Shown here piece by piece: positions 9,201 through 21,157 of a DNA stretch of 64,000 nt. Numbering within the stretch: the first letter of the stretch is position 1; each line of letters begins with the position of its first letter. A program made the translations under genes and the position numbers. The stretch lies in the NCBI RefSeq assembly GCF_030867095.1, contig NC_081824.1:347670203-347734202 (forward strand). Direction: 5' to 3'. A model generated the notes under the pieces. It was not told the DNA's origin. It ran no database searches and saw nothing but the letters and a program-made list of their open reading frames with translations. This stretch comes from Alligator mississippiensis (taxonomy: Eukaryota; Chordata; Crocodylia; Alligatoridae).

Positions 9201-12200
9201 CAAGAATTCTCAGAAGAGGATTCTAGTTTTCATTGATAATTTCTGCACATTTTTATGTATCCTACAGCAATGAAAATCAGAAAAAAAGAATGATTATTCT
9301 TCAGGAGTTGCAAGGATCAAGGACTGTTGCTTTAGGCTGTGAAACAATTACAAAACTGGTTTCAAAGAGGAATCATAGCTTAGAAACAAGAATGCCGTTA
9401 TACCTTGGGAGTATTTTCTGTGAAACTGAAATCCTGTTACATATAGGAAGGTCTCTGATGCTCCTTGTATCTCAGTTGAATGTTTCACGTGTTTTTAAAC
9501 ACCTGAAAGCCAGAAAATTTAAATGCAGCCGTGTCTATTGCACTAGTGGGGTATGTGGAAATACACAAATAAGATTCATCCTAGTGAAGGCAGTTAGTTC
9601 CTGGACTACTAATGTAAACAACTGTGACAACAGGGGATTCCAGTCTTTTTCCACGTCCCATCTAATTAAGGTTGGGGAGAGTTGCAGTTCAGCAGTTCTG
9701 TTGTTTTGACCATTGCCATGGTATCTTGGTGCTACTTTCTTATGCCAGTTCTCAGGTTTTTAAAGATTCCTAGAAAACCGGAAGTCAAGAGCTAATGAGG
9801 AACACTAATGAGAAACAAAAGCCAAAGCATGATTTGTTTAAGGATCTTCTGAAACTGTCTTTATGCATCAGAAAAGAACAGCAGAGAATAAAATGATTGC
9901 TTCACATGGGCAATGTATCTCCAAGAAATGGTGTGATTCCTGTCCACTTCAAGACAGTGGGATGCAGTGTTCTTACCAGGCTTACATCTGATATTTTGCC
10001 TAATCCTAGGAATATTTGAATGGCTACTACTGCTGATCATATCTACCCTGTGCAGTCTCTTCACAAGAGAGGAGATGATGAAGAATTCTCTCTCGTGCTT
10101 GTAAAGGTTGCTTAGAGGTGAGGAATTGCTTCTGACAGTCTTCTTCAAGTGAATCTAATAGTCCATAAGAAGCCACGTAGGTCTAGGCAATTCATTCTGG
10201 GTTCTCCATAATTGTCCACAATCCTGTGTATGTAATGAGATAATTAGTTAAATATGCTAATTCAGGTTAACAAATTTAGTTTATAAGACAGACACTTTTT
10301 GTGTAACAGCAGAGGGTTAACAATTCCTTTTATTGTGTATGTGTATTATACCACTTTACAATGTGAGGAATGAAATAACTCTTAATTTCAGTGGAGATGC
10401 ATGCCATCACAAGCATTACTTATTCTTAATTCTAGATACTATTTGTGGTATTCTTCTTGCATAGCTGAAATTTTATACTACCACCAGATTTTTATCAGCC
10501 TGTGTACTGTCACCAGTCACCAAGGACAGCAGTCAGCAGTTACCAGGGACAGCAAGAAAAGCTGTCTGTAAGAGCCATCTGTGAGTATGACAAAGATTTC
10601 CAGAAACATTCTTCCACTGAATTAGACAGTGTTGTCATGTAGGTGAAACTGAGAGCCTTTACACCAAATTGCTTTTGTGAAATCTAATTTTCCTTTCTGA
10701 AACCTAACTTAATTGGCGTCATGGCTGAGTATCTTAGATTTTGTGCTTCTATGTACATTGTGTTACTCTTACTGAAAAGAGGCAGATTTATGTACTTGGT
10801 CTTGCATACTGCCAGTAATGTAGAACACAGGCAGAGAGTATGTCTAAAGAAGGTCAGGAGAAGAACATATCTAGTCCCAAAAGCAGACTCTTGGGCTGGT
10901 CTCTTGTTGACTGAAATTCAGACTGCAAACAAGGAAGGCATTAACTTGGATTTAAGCTGTCTTTTTGACAAATGAGTTCTTGGAAAATCCAAATTTGCAG
11001 AATTCCCAGAACGGGTGGTGTGAAGAGGAAATAACAACCAGTTAAATGTATTCAAATAAGAGAAGGGAGTTATATCCCCTGATGTCCAATGAAGGACAGG
11101 GACATTTCCTTAAAACCTTGTCATTCCAGATAGGATGCAATGGAGTCCTCCTCTGAATACCATTTCAGAACACGCTTTAATGATGTCTTAAATAAAGGAG
11201 AGCATTTGTTTTCCCTACAGCATCTGTGTTTTGTTCATTCTTTCCTCCCATTTCCTTTTCATATTCATCAATTATTTTCCCAAATGTATTACCACAATAA
11301 TTCCAGTAAGTCTGAAATGGAAACTTCAAGAGATTCCTATTTGGCAGTATCCCTTCTCTTGATATTTCCAAGCTACCTAATTCACCTAATAGATTAAATG
11401 TAAAAAAAAAGAAGAAAAAATCAAAACTGAAGCACATTTAGTTCAAATTATTTTAAAACAAAAATCAGCTTGGTTTGCATGTTGAGGCTAATGGACTCTG
11501 CGGAAGTTTTTCAGGTGGTAGCTTCTTACCTCGGGAACATCTTAAATTTCCTTTACACCTTCCATTGGTTCTAGCAAAACTGGACCTATCCACTATAAAG
11601 GCACTCCGAGCTATAACGTCATGCTGCAATAGTAACGTACAATTCTTCCAGCTAATAACCCTCAGCTGAAACCATCTGAGTTTTTGAGCTAGCACTAACA
11701 GAAAATACAGCCATTCTGAAGATCTAGTACAAGTCCTACATTAGAAATGAATGAGCATTTGGAATATTTTAACTTGGGGTTGGATAAGCAATGTAAAAAT
11801 GTACATATCCTTATACTGGGTGTTGTTAATAATACCCTATGAAGTGTTTAAATGGAACAAATTTTAAAAATCTAACTTCTGGTATTTTACTCTGCTTAGA
11901 CAAACTGATCAGATCTTGCTTTCTGGTTTCTATGCATCTCAAAGCTGTTATATTTACTTTAATTATAATTATCTTTTTAGTTTTGCTTACACAGCCCCTT
12001 CTGAACAGTTCCTTCCTAGAGAGTGATGTGCTTTGTGGGAGGCACTCTGCTTGCATGCCTGGTTTTCCACAAGTGTCACCTTGTCTAGCACTTGTTCTTC
12101 ATGTGCAAGTGAAACAGAGGCAAACATTATACCCATCATCTTCCAATGTCTATATTTTTAGGGTATATACAATTGGAGGGTAGCTGCTACATTATGAGTT

Positions 12201-12203
12201 ATC
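9201..12203. other. Three kilobases with no recognised feature
   Basis: Mostly AT-rich sequence. Open frames of 158 codons (9233-9709) and 114 codons (11839-12183) were inspected; neither shows a recognisable domain, and composition matches the surroundings. I see no repeat boundary, tRNA or CpG-rich promoter. Confidence 0.5.
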
Positions 12204-12772
12204 AAGCAAATCCCAGGATGTCATTCTCCCATTGTATGCGGCATTGGTGAGGCCGCAGCTGGAGTACTGCATCCAGTTTTGGGCTCTGCAATTCAAAAAG
12301 GATATGGAGAAGCTTGAGAGAGTCCAGAGGAGAGCCATGTGCATAATCAGAGGTCAGGAAAACAGACCTTATGAGGAGAGACTGAGAGCTATGGGATTCT
12401 TCAGCCTGTAAAAGCACAGGCTCAGGGGTGATCTGGTGGCCACCTATAAGTTTATCAGGGGTGCTCACCAGGATCTGGGGGAACGTCTGTTCACCAGAGT
12501 GCCCCAACGGATGACAAGGTTGAACAGTCACAAATTCCACTGTGACCGATTCAGGCTGGACATAAGGAAAAACCTTACTGTCCGAGCCCCCAAGGTCTGG
12601 AATAGACTGCCACCAGAGGTGGTTCAAGCACCTACTCTGAACACCTTCAAGAGACATTTGGATGTGTTTCTTGCTGGGATCCTATGAGACCTGCTGAATT
12701 CCAGCCCCTGGCGCAGGGGGCTGGACTCGAAGATCTTCTGAGGTCCCTTCCAGCCCTAATGTCTATGAAATT
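12204..12772 (+). pseudogene. CR1 ORF2 C-terminus plus 3' UTR
   Basis: From about 12230 the translation reads the CR1 C-terminal region: [41 protein letters not shown], a stop at about 12409, then HRLRGDLVATYKFIRG and RLDIRKNLTVRAPKVWNRLP to a natural stop near 12687. The 3' UTR with GGCTGGACTCGAAGATCTTC and CCCTTCCAGCCCTAATGTC follows to about 12772. 5'-truncated, as is usual for CR1. Confidence 0.92.
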
Positions 12773-15700
12773 TTCTGGTAACGCTCTTTTTAATATGAAT
12801 AACTTAACAGCTTCAGGCTGCTAGCGTTGTAGCATTATATCTGTCCAGAAAGCTTCATTTCTTGGGGGGCTGGACTTGCGAGACATAGTTGTATTGGTAA
12901 CTTACCACTTTGGAAATGGTAATACCTAAGCTGTCATTACTTCAGCAACTTTAAATCAGAAAGTAGGGTAACATGCTGTTAGAACACAGGTAGATGGTGA
13001 GCCATTGAGGAGTCTAATAAAGTCAATCATAACATTAAATTCTTAATAACAATTGTAACATAATGTCTGAACAACATTTTTCCACAGTAAATAATTGGAT
13101 AGTGCTGATCCCATGTAGAAGTTCATTATTTTAATTGTTAATCTTGGTACAGGACTAAGATATTAAGGATCACAATAAGAGATCATAGTAAGGAAAATTA
13201 TTTTTAATATAATCCAATTTTCCTAGAGATTCCAGTGTTGGCTCTTTTTATTTTCCAGTCTATTTTTTTAAACAGGTCTTCATTGGCACATGGCAAAACT
13301 CTTCAGGAATCTCTTCCTGAGTTCTTGGACTGTTCTTCTGATTTCCACTGCTGTGTGCCATTTAAAAATATACAGACAAAGAGCAGAATATACAGAGCTT
13401 TCTATTAGTGGTACGTAGAATGTATTTATATTCCAGAAAAGAATTTCCAGAAAAGGGAAAGTAAGTGGAACTACGCGGTCATTTTGAAATCAAATTGTTC
13501 TAAATCCCAACAGTGCATGTTTTTGCTATTGTTGACTGACAATTGGTAGCAGAATATTTGGGCTGCAGCCTGTTCCCTTCAATACTGGCAGCAGAATTGC
13601 ATTACCTTCAGTTGAGCTATCAAATACTTTATACATGGAAACCAAATCAGGCACTGGGGATGACTGATAATAGCACTCAAGAAGTATGACCTCACTGAAC
13701 AGTTGTTAGCAATAGGCAAGAAATATCTGAAAGACAGGCAGCTCAAAATCAGAAACAAGTTAGAGCTCGAGACAACTTAAAAGCACAAACTGATACCATA
13801 TATCTCATCTTTGCTCAGGGCAATGACAAAGTTGCCAGCTAACCCATGTTCTCTCCTTATAGGGTACTGTAGCAGATGCTATGCTGTTGGCAAATTGTTT
13901 TCATGTTTGGTAAAACATCCAACCTGTAACCTATAAGCTGCTGACAGGTGAAGAGGGTGTTTTCTTATCTTTGGGATGGTATTAAAAATAATGAGCCAGA
14001 TTCTCAATTCTAATCTGGATACTTTGCTGCTCCTCAGGAAGACAAAAAGGAGTTGGAATATGACTTTAAATAAAGAACCAGACCACGGCACAAGTCAGAA
14101 GGCCTGTGCTAGACAACCGTAAGGGCAGGTGGATATATGCCCCGGTACACGGATATTCAGCTGATCTGTGGTCTCTGGGTTACTCAAGCTGAGGATGGGA
14201 CCGGCACAAAATGATCCTGCTCCTTCCACATCACGGAGCTGGACCTAGTTCTCTGACAAGCTTGCACTTCACAGAACTCAGCAAAAAAAGAGTATCAGCC
14301 CTGAAATACTGGGACAGGAAGAAAGATTAATTGAATTTTTTAGCTAAATTGAAGTTCCTAGGTTAGAGGGTTTGCTCCATTTCACCATAAATCATCAGAC
14401 AGTGGTTACTCATCCCTAAATAAGTCTTTCCACTATCTCCATGGACCAGCAGTGAAGCTGACCTAGTCAGGCAACTTTAACTCAATTTTACTATGAAATA
14501 TATTTTTAAAGTTGGTTTTGTTTAGCTTAAAGTTATTCTTGGCAGTGATGAAACTACTAAGAGGTAAAGGTCTCACATTAAGGTGCTATCCAAAAGGAGA
14601 AGAGCAGGACAAGAAACAGCAGAATATGCCTAGAAACCTGCTACATATTACAATTAAACCTGGATATAAACCAGCCAACCATACAGTTGTTACACATTTT
14701 CAAGCACTAACTTTATAGTTAGTTGATTCTTTTTATACCTGGATAGTCATAATTGTGTAATAATTGCTTTGCACTTATGGTCAGTATTAGTTTGGCTGGC
14801 CTTACTTTGCACGTGTATTTGCTCCTTTCTCACACCACTCTTTTCTCACACCTAACCAAATCTTATTTAAGTTCATTTTAACAAGTCATTAGTTCATCCT
14901 CAGTGTAGATTGGTAATAACTGAGCATTACTGCTAACTCATGGTTGTTCGGTAGTTAATGCTTTAAATGTCATAGTCTGCTTCCAAAAAAAATGTGTCCA
15001 CACTATAAACAGCACAGTGTTGCTATGGTCCCCTAATCAGTCTGATAAGAAAGTACAGTGAGAGAAAGGATAGACAAATTCTGTGTTGAGACTTCTAAAG
15101 ATGCCAGCGTTGGAGAATGGGATTACTCTTAATATTTATGGTCTATTCACAGTCACAATTAACTGACATTTAGGAAACTTCTTTGTTTATCCTGGAAGAA
15201 AGTTACTCTTGTTATATCAACCCTGTTAAAGATAAATATCATGGGGCTAGGCCAAAAAAAATTAAGATGATGTAAATATGGAGTGATATATCTTGGGACA
15301 CCTGGTACTGCTGAAGTTGTAAAAGAGAGAACTCCAGTCAAAATGACTGTCATGATCTCTGAGTTCATATACTGTTAATTATGGATTATGAGAAGCATAC
15401 TGTTTTGATGTCCAATGACACGGCATGTCAAGTTGTAAAACTGGTTTATAACATCTGGTCTTCTGGAAACAGAATGAGAGCATAATTTATATTAAAAACC
15501 TGATAAATTAACATGGAAAACCCAAGAAAATTCCTAGGATCGTTGGCTGAGCAAGAGGTTACATATTACATCTACTATATTTAGATTGCAAAATGGGTAA
15601 ATTAAGTCATATTAGCCAGATCCTTCAGGTGCCAGATGAGAGTTCAGGTGAGAAGATTAACAATTCACATTAGCATCTGACACCTGCCAAATGCTTTTTA

Positions 15701-16605
15701 CCACTTTTCCTTAACTACCAGACTATGCTATAACTTGAACTAGGGGTAGAAGGATCCACATCTTCTGAACTGTCCAGTCCTTCAAACAACTTGATCTTAA
15801 GAGGCCAAGGGCTTCAGATAAACTGTTTCCAGGTCAAGGATAAAACTTGTCATCAAATGTCTTGTTTACTGTTGCGTTCTCTATTCTTTGACTTCTTTTT
15901 CCCCTGAAGTTTTTTTTAAATTTTCAACACCTGTAAACATCCGCATAGCTGATCTCCTGAGCAAGCCCTTTTACCAGTCTCTCTCACTCATTCCTTTGTT
16001 GATGATAACTCTGACATGATAATAACTTATTTAATATTTAGCCAATATTAACCCTAAGTTTTGTGAACAATTAGGCATCTCATGGGATGAAAATATTTTT
16101 TAATAGCGGTGGGTATTTCATCTCTGGCACAACTCTAGATCTGGATATTTGTATAATGGATGTCTTGATGATAAGAGAGGGAAAACAAGGTCTGATAATG
16201 TTTCCCTTTAGCAAGTCTCAGCTAAATCAAAAATTGTCTCCTCTTGCCAAATAATAATGAGGCTGAAGGACTGCTTTTGTTTTGAGGGCTTTGTATGAAT
16301 TTTTCTACTTTTGGGTTATTACCCCGGGGTATTGACTCTGATTTAAATGACTATACAAACTGTCTTTGTTTTGACTTTAGACAAAATTTATTTTAACTCA
16401 ATTATGAATAAGAAGAAAAATGTACCAAACAAATACAGACACATCTGTGTCCATTCCAAACAGGGTGAGTTTTCTGTATCTAACGGTGAAGTGCTCAGTG
16501 GAAGATAGACCTGTCTATATTTCAAACAAGACATTAAAAGGCTATTGTAAGCCTGTATGCTTCTCATACAGAGGGTTTGTGCATTTCTTTACTCTTTCTT
16601 TCTAT
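12773..16605. other. Nearly 4 kb with no recognised feature
   Basis: AT-rich throughout. No reading frame above about 70 codons is convincing and I found no terminal repeats or RNA genes. This is the longest quiet stretch in the window and the best candidate for unique host sequence. Confidence 0.5.
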
Positions 16606-16610
16606 AATGG

Positions 16611-17233
16611 TGTAACAGAGAAGCAGCTTGCTTGCATTTATGTTGTGATTAAGCCTGAGACTGGAGGACAAGATTCTGGCTGTGGGGATGGATTGGATGT
16701 CACACAGGGATGCCTGGGAAGCACTGTGGGTTCTGATCCCACAGGGGGCGAGACAGGCAGGATGACATGTAATGGCCGGAGCCTGTTCCACGTGGGGGAG
16801 ATAGGGTTGGGCTGAAGGCTGCGAGGGCAAGAGACGGGGCAGGTGAGAGGCAAGGTGGCTAAAGCCTGCCCCTTGAGGAAAAAGTAACGTACAACCAAGA
16901 AGAGGCTGGGACTGAGATGTGGCTACAGGGCAGGAGGGAGACCACAAATCCCATCCATAATGTAACTGGAGCCCTGAGATACTAATAGGGCCAGGAGTGC
17001 CACAATTTAGTGTCCAAGGTTCAAGACAAGCCCAGCCAGGCATGGGAAGGACCAGCTGGCTGAGGAACTTAGGCTCACTTTGGGCTTCTGGGAGCAGCCT
17101 CTCTGTATTCTATAGGGTACATCAAGGGAGGTGAGGTACCCTCCCTTCTACCCTGAGGAGCTGAAGTGGGGGCAGGAGTCATATGGCCACTAGGGGGTGT
17201 CATGGCCGCCCCTGGCAACCAGGTCCTGCTACA
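16611..17233. mobile_element. Probable solo LTR (623 bp)
   Basis: The block begins TGTAACAGAG and ends CCTGCTACA, giving TG...CA ends. A perfect 5-bp direct duplication, AATGG, lies immediately outside at 16606-16610 and 17234-17238. Size, termini and 5-bp duplication fit a solo LTR left by recombination of an endogenous retrovirus. Its first bases match those of the solo LTR at 55976-56618 read on the minus strand (both TGTAACAGA). No polyadenylation signal fixes the direction, so strand is left open. Fossil; no coding parts. Confidence 0.65.
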
Positions 17234-17456
17234 AATGGATTTAATAATAATACAAATAATGGATACATCAAATCTTGATGTGGAAGAAGTATGAGTACCT
17301 AAGCCCCAACAAGCCTTGTACACTATTACTCCCTGGACCATACTACCCAGAAAAATATTGGACTAATGGGGACTGAGAAAAGAATAACCTAGACTGACCT
17401 GATGGATGCAAAATGTGGCATAGCTCTGGAGTTTGTGAACTGAGGCAAAAGAGAGA

Positions 17457-19263
17457 GTTTCATAATAGGTAGGGTTGGAAGGGACCTGAGCAGATCATCA
17501 AGTCCGACCCCCTGCCATGGCAGGAAAGAGTACTGGGGTCAAACAATCCCGGCAAGGTGATTATCTAGCCTCCTTTTGAGGACCCCCAGGGTAGAAGCAA
17601 GCACCACTTCCCTTAGAAGTTGGTTCCAGATCCTAGCCACCCTGACTGTGTAGTGCCTCCTGATATCGAGCCTGAGTCTACTCTCTGTCAACTTATGGCC
17701 ATTATTCCTCATTACTCCCAGTAGTGCTTGGGGGAACAGGAACTCTCCCATAGCCTGCTGGTCCCACTTGGCCAGCTTGAAGATGGCCACCAGATCCCCT
17801 CTCAGCCTTCTCTTGTGCAGGCTGAACAGGTTCAGGTCCTGTAGCCTCTGCTCGTAGGGCCTGCCTTGCTGCCCCCTGATCATGCGAGTGGCACTCCTCT
17901 GGACCCTCTCAATGCTGTCCACATCCCTTCTGAAGTGCAGCATCCAGAACTGGACGTACTACTCCAATTGCGGCCTGACCAGTGCCGCATAGAGGGGGAG
18001 GATCATCTCCTTGGACCTGCTCGTGATGCATCTGTGGATGCATGACAAGGTGCGGTTAGCCTTCCTGACCATGTCCCTACATTGGCGGCTCATGTTCATT
18101 TTGGAATCAATAATGACACCAAGATCTTTTTCTGCCTCTGTGCTGACTAGAAGGGAGTTCCCCAGCCTGTAGGCATGCTGCTGGTTCTTTCTCCCTAGGT
18201 GCAGTACCTTGCACTTGTCAGTATTGAATCCCATCCTGTTCTCATCTGCCCACCCCTGTAACCTGTCTAGATCTAGTTGCAGCCTGTCCCTCTCCTCCAG
18301 TGTGCCCACTTCTCCCCACATTTTAGTGTCATCTATGAATTTGAACAAAGTGCTTTTCACCCCCTCATCCAAGTCACTGATGAAGATGTTGAACAGTATG
18401 GGTCCAAGGACCGAGCCCTGGGGAACCCCACTGCCCACATCCCTCCAGGTCAAAAAAGACCCATCCACCACAACACTCTGGGTGCAGCCCTCCAGCCAGT
18501 TTGTGACCCATCTGACTGTGTAGGCATCGATGCCACAGTGGCCTAATTTTTTAATAAGAATGGGGTGAGAGACAATGTCGAAGGCCTTCCTAAAGTCCAG
18601 AAAGACTATGTCCACTGTGACACCTGCATCTAAGGATTTTGTGACCTGCTCGTAGAAGGCCACCAGGTTGGTCTGACAGGACCTGCCTCTAATGAACCCA
18701 TGTTGGTTGCCCCTAAGCATGATCTCCCCTGCTGGTCCCTTGCAGATGTGCTCCTGGATAATTTTTTCAAAGAGCTTCCCCAGGACCGAGGTAAGACTAA
18801 CGGGCCTATAGTTTCCTGGGTCCTCCTTCTTCCCTTTTTTGAAAATGGGGACCACATTGGCCCTTTTCCAGTCCAGGCCCTTTACCATGAGTGCTCGTAA
18901 AGCTGTGTCAGGGGTCCTGCAATGACCTCTGCTAGTTCCCTCAGCATTCAGGGGTGGAGATCGTCAGGACCTGCTGACTTGAACACATCTAGACCCACCA
19001 GAAGTTCCCTGACTAGGTCCTTACTGACCCTGGGCCTGGCAGCGCCTCCCCTGGGTCCATCAGGGATCCCAGTGGGGGGGATGCCCCAGTCCCTGCTCAA
19101 AAAGATGGAGGCAAAGAAATTGTTAAAGAGGTTAGCTTTGTCATCTGGTGTGACCACCAGATTTCCTAGCATATCTTGCAGAGGCCCTACGTTACCCAGT
19201 ACCTTCTTTTTACTCCCTATGTATTTAAAAAAGGACTAATTGTAATCCTTGATCCGGGTCGCT
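17457..19263 (-). mobile_element. CR1 LINE, 5'-truncated 1.8-kb copy
   Basis: Antisense CR1 with its 3' UTR at 17457-17538 (plus strand GGTAGGGTTGGAAGGGACCT) and ORF2 reaching up through the region just before the RT domain near 19263. Open pieces of 75, 309 and 134 codons lie in series, with only a few stops between them, so this is one of the younger LINE copies in the window. Confidence 0.93.
17539..18888 (-). pseudogene. CR1 ORF2: reverse transcriptase and C-terminal domain
   Basis: The piece 17959-18888 (309 aa) covers most of the RT: NYRPVSLTSVLGKLFEKI, GNQHGFIRGRSCQTNLVAF, VDIVFLDFRKAFDIVSH, SGVPQGSVLGPILFNIFISD, the catalytic motif as FIDDTKMWG, and KCKVLHLGRKN. It ends at ALVRPQLE, where a TAG replaces the expected Tyr codon. 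The frame then continues at 17539-17943 as VQFWMLHFRRDVDSIERVQ, LFSLHKRRLRGDLVAIFKL and RLDIRRHYTVRVARIWNQL to the natural end LAGIV. A further RT-upstream piece is open at 18948-19172. Encodes target-primed reverse transcription in the family; this copy is dead through few stops. Confidence 0.92.
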
Positions 19264-19825
19264 GGTCACAGATATATATGCCACAAGTAAACCAATTACA
19301 TTTTTAATGCAGGGAATCATGAGGTTAGCTCAGGAGGAAACTTCTCCCCTTCTTGTAATTTCAGCTTGGCTGATGCCTGCTATCACTCTCCCCTACACAT
19401 AATTCTGATTCTAATAGGCTTGAGGAGATTGCAGTCCTAGGGACAGAGATAGAGGATCAATGCTGGGTTCTGCAGTAATTGATGGGACACTTGGATTCTA
19501 AGAGACTCTTTTTCATCTTCCCTAACATATCTAGATGGTACCTGGTTTAGCTCTATGTCAGAGCTTCTGGTTCCTGCTCATGCTCAATCCTTATTGTACT
19601 GTCAGGCAACAAGAGAAGCCCACTAACTGGTGCTACTCTGAGTGCTACTGAAGAGGTATTGCTCTGACACTACAGCACCCTTATTTGCCACATAGATCAA
19701 ATGGACTGATAATATTTTGAGGAGGAGGGTAGAATTAGATGGCTGCATACCTCTTGTGACTATACCAAGGGAAAATTTTTGAAGTTCCCTTCTCAGAGTT
19801 TGCATTAGTCTTGGCAGCTGCAATG
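19264..19825. other. Unannotated spacer
   Basis: No recognised element. It abuts the left arm of the inverted duplication at 19826. Confidence 0.45.
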
Positions 19826-19988
19826 CTCAGACAAGCCCTGGGATTCCCACAGGCTTTGGGCTGAAGACACTGTTTGACCCATTGTATTATGAAACCAAAT
19901 AATAACTGTGATGTGAGTGTTATACTGATGTGTAAGAGCTAGGGACTCAAATGACCAGCTAGAAATAGCTTGGCTAATGCAACTGAAG
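19826..19988 (+). repeat. Left arm of a 163-bp inverted duplication
   Basis: This segment (from GGGATTCCCACAGGCTTTGG to GGCTAATGCAACTGAAGGG) recurs in reverse complement at about 20992-21153, with roughly six or seven differences over 160 bp. The left copy continues directly into the PLE fragment; the right copy ends where a CR1 copy starts. Neither arm resembles a known terminal repeat, so it looks like a duplicated piece of local sequence rather than transposon ends. Confidence 0.9.
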
Positions 19989-20395
19989 GGTAGGTGCATT
20001 ACTCAAACTGAGGGGAAAGAAAGGTTAAGCAAACAGCCAAAACCACAGTCATCCAGTGCACTAAATGTTCTTGATGGAAAATATGTAGGAGAAACCAAAC
20101 AACAAATATGTACCAGAATGAATGCACGCCAAAAATCTATCAAAGACAAGCATACCCAGTTACCTGTGGGGGTACATTTCTCTCAAGAAAACCACTCTCT
20201 CTTCAATATCTCACTTCTAATCCTCAAAGGAAATTTACAAAACACGTTTCGCAGACAAGCTTATGAAGTTCACTTCATCAATCTACTGGATACAAAAAAT
20301 CATGGACTAAATATAAACATTGGATTTATAACACATTATAACCTGCCTAACATCTGATACCTCAGGTAACCTCTCTACTATTTACCAGCTATATT
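19989..20395 (+). pseudogene. Penelope-like element: GIY-YIG endonuclease fragment
   Basis: The frame to 20357 reads KYVGETKQQICTRMNARQKS, LPVGVHFSQENHSL and RRQAYEVHFINLLDTKNHGL. This is the layout of the C-terminal GIY-YIG endonuclease of Penelope-like retroelements: Y-V-G-E-T, R-x-N/R-M-N, and the V-x-H-F motif where the family usually has V-A-E-H-F. Just upstream, in another frame, TVIQCTKCS supplies the expected cysteine pair before the GIY-YIG, so one frameshift lies near 20070. The RT domain is absent. In the family this enzyme nicks target DNA. Its neighbours are the inverted-duplication arm (left) and a hAT MITE (right). Confidence 0.75.
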
Positions 20396-20403
20396 TTTAT
20401 CAT

Positions 20404-20603
20404 CAGGGATCCTGGTTTTCTCTGATTAAAAAAAATCCTCAATTTTTGGATTAAAAAAAGTAACACAAAATCCACATTTTTTTATGATTACAATGAAATA
20501 CCACTAATATATAGATATAGATATATAGCGGTGTTTCATTTTAATCATGGAAAAATGTGGGTTTTTGGTTACCTTTTTTAATCCAAAAATTGGGGATTTT
20601 TTC
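20404..20603. mobile_element. Palindromic hAT MITE, left part (interrupted at 20603)
   Basis: Begins CAGGGATCCTGGTTTTCTCTGATT and runs through the TA-rich hinge (about 20510-20528) into the inverted second arm, stopping at TTGGGGATTTTTT. The missing last 30 bases, TTTTATCAGAGAAAACCAGGATCCCTG-type sequence, are found at 27059-27088. The 8 bases on the outer left (TTTATCAT, 20396-20403) match 6 of 8 of those on the outer right (CTTATCAC, 27089-27096). So this is one hAT copy split by the CR1 cluster. Confidence 0.85.
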
Positions 20604-20943
20604 ATAGATTTCATAGACATTAGGGCTGGAATGGACCTCGGAAGATCATCGAGTCCAGCCCCACCTGCCCCAGGGGCAGGAAATCAGCTAGGGTCAAAGG
20701 ATCCTAGCAAGATAAGTGTCCAAATTTTCTTAAAAGAGTGCAGAGTAGGTGCTCGCACCACCTCTGGAGGGAGTCTATTCCAGGCCTTGGGGGGCTTGGA
20801 CAGTAAAAAAGTTTGTCCTTATGTCCAGCCTAAAATGGTCTTGGAGGAGTTTGTGACTGTTGAATCTTTTCATCCCTTGGGGTGCTCTGATGAACAGACG
20901 TTCTCCCAGATCCTAATGAACACCCCTTGAGTACTTATAGGTG
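20604..20943 (-). pseudogene. CR1-A, 3' part: ORF2 end and 3' UTR
   Basis: Antisense of the CR1 3' terminus (plus strand TAGACATTAGGGCTGGAATG) up to the codons for TYK in the conserved RLRGDLVATYKF stretch at about 20943. The codons immediately before it, RLRGD, end at about 24779 in the same orientation. The two pieces therefore belong to one CR1 inserted in the hAT MITE and later split by a 3.8-kb insert. Confidence 0.85.
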
Positions 20944-21155
20944 TTATCAAATAAACCTGATTGCTTAAATCACAAGCGAGACTTTGAAAATCACAAGCGA
21001 GACCCTTCAGTTGCATTAGCCAAGCTATTTCTAGCTGGTCATTTGAGTCCTTAGCTCTTACACATCCATATAACACTCACATCACAGTTATTATTTGGTT
21101 TAATAATACAATGGGCTAAACAGTGTCTTCAGCCCTAAGCCTGTGGGAATGCCAT
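20944..21155 (-). repeat. Right arm of the inverted duplication, at the edge of the CR1 insert
   Basis: Bases 20992-21153 are the reverse complement of 19826-19988. The stretch before it carries the 13-mer TCACAAGCGAGAC twice (about 20970 and 20990). It is the left end of the sequence that interrupts CR1-A and leads without a gap into the 5'-truncated CR1-C. Confidence 0.85.
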
Positions 21156-21157
21156 GG

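Noticed and set aside
9233-9709. 158-codon open frame on the plus strand
   Set aside because: No recognisable domain, AT-rich composition equal to the surroundings and no splice or promoter context; length is within chance for 64 kb.
16690-16760. Box B-like GGTTCTGATCCCAC as a SINE
   Set aside because: No matching box A at the right distance; it lies inside a block bounded by an exact 5-bp duplication and interpreted as a solo LTR.
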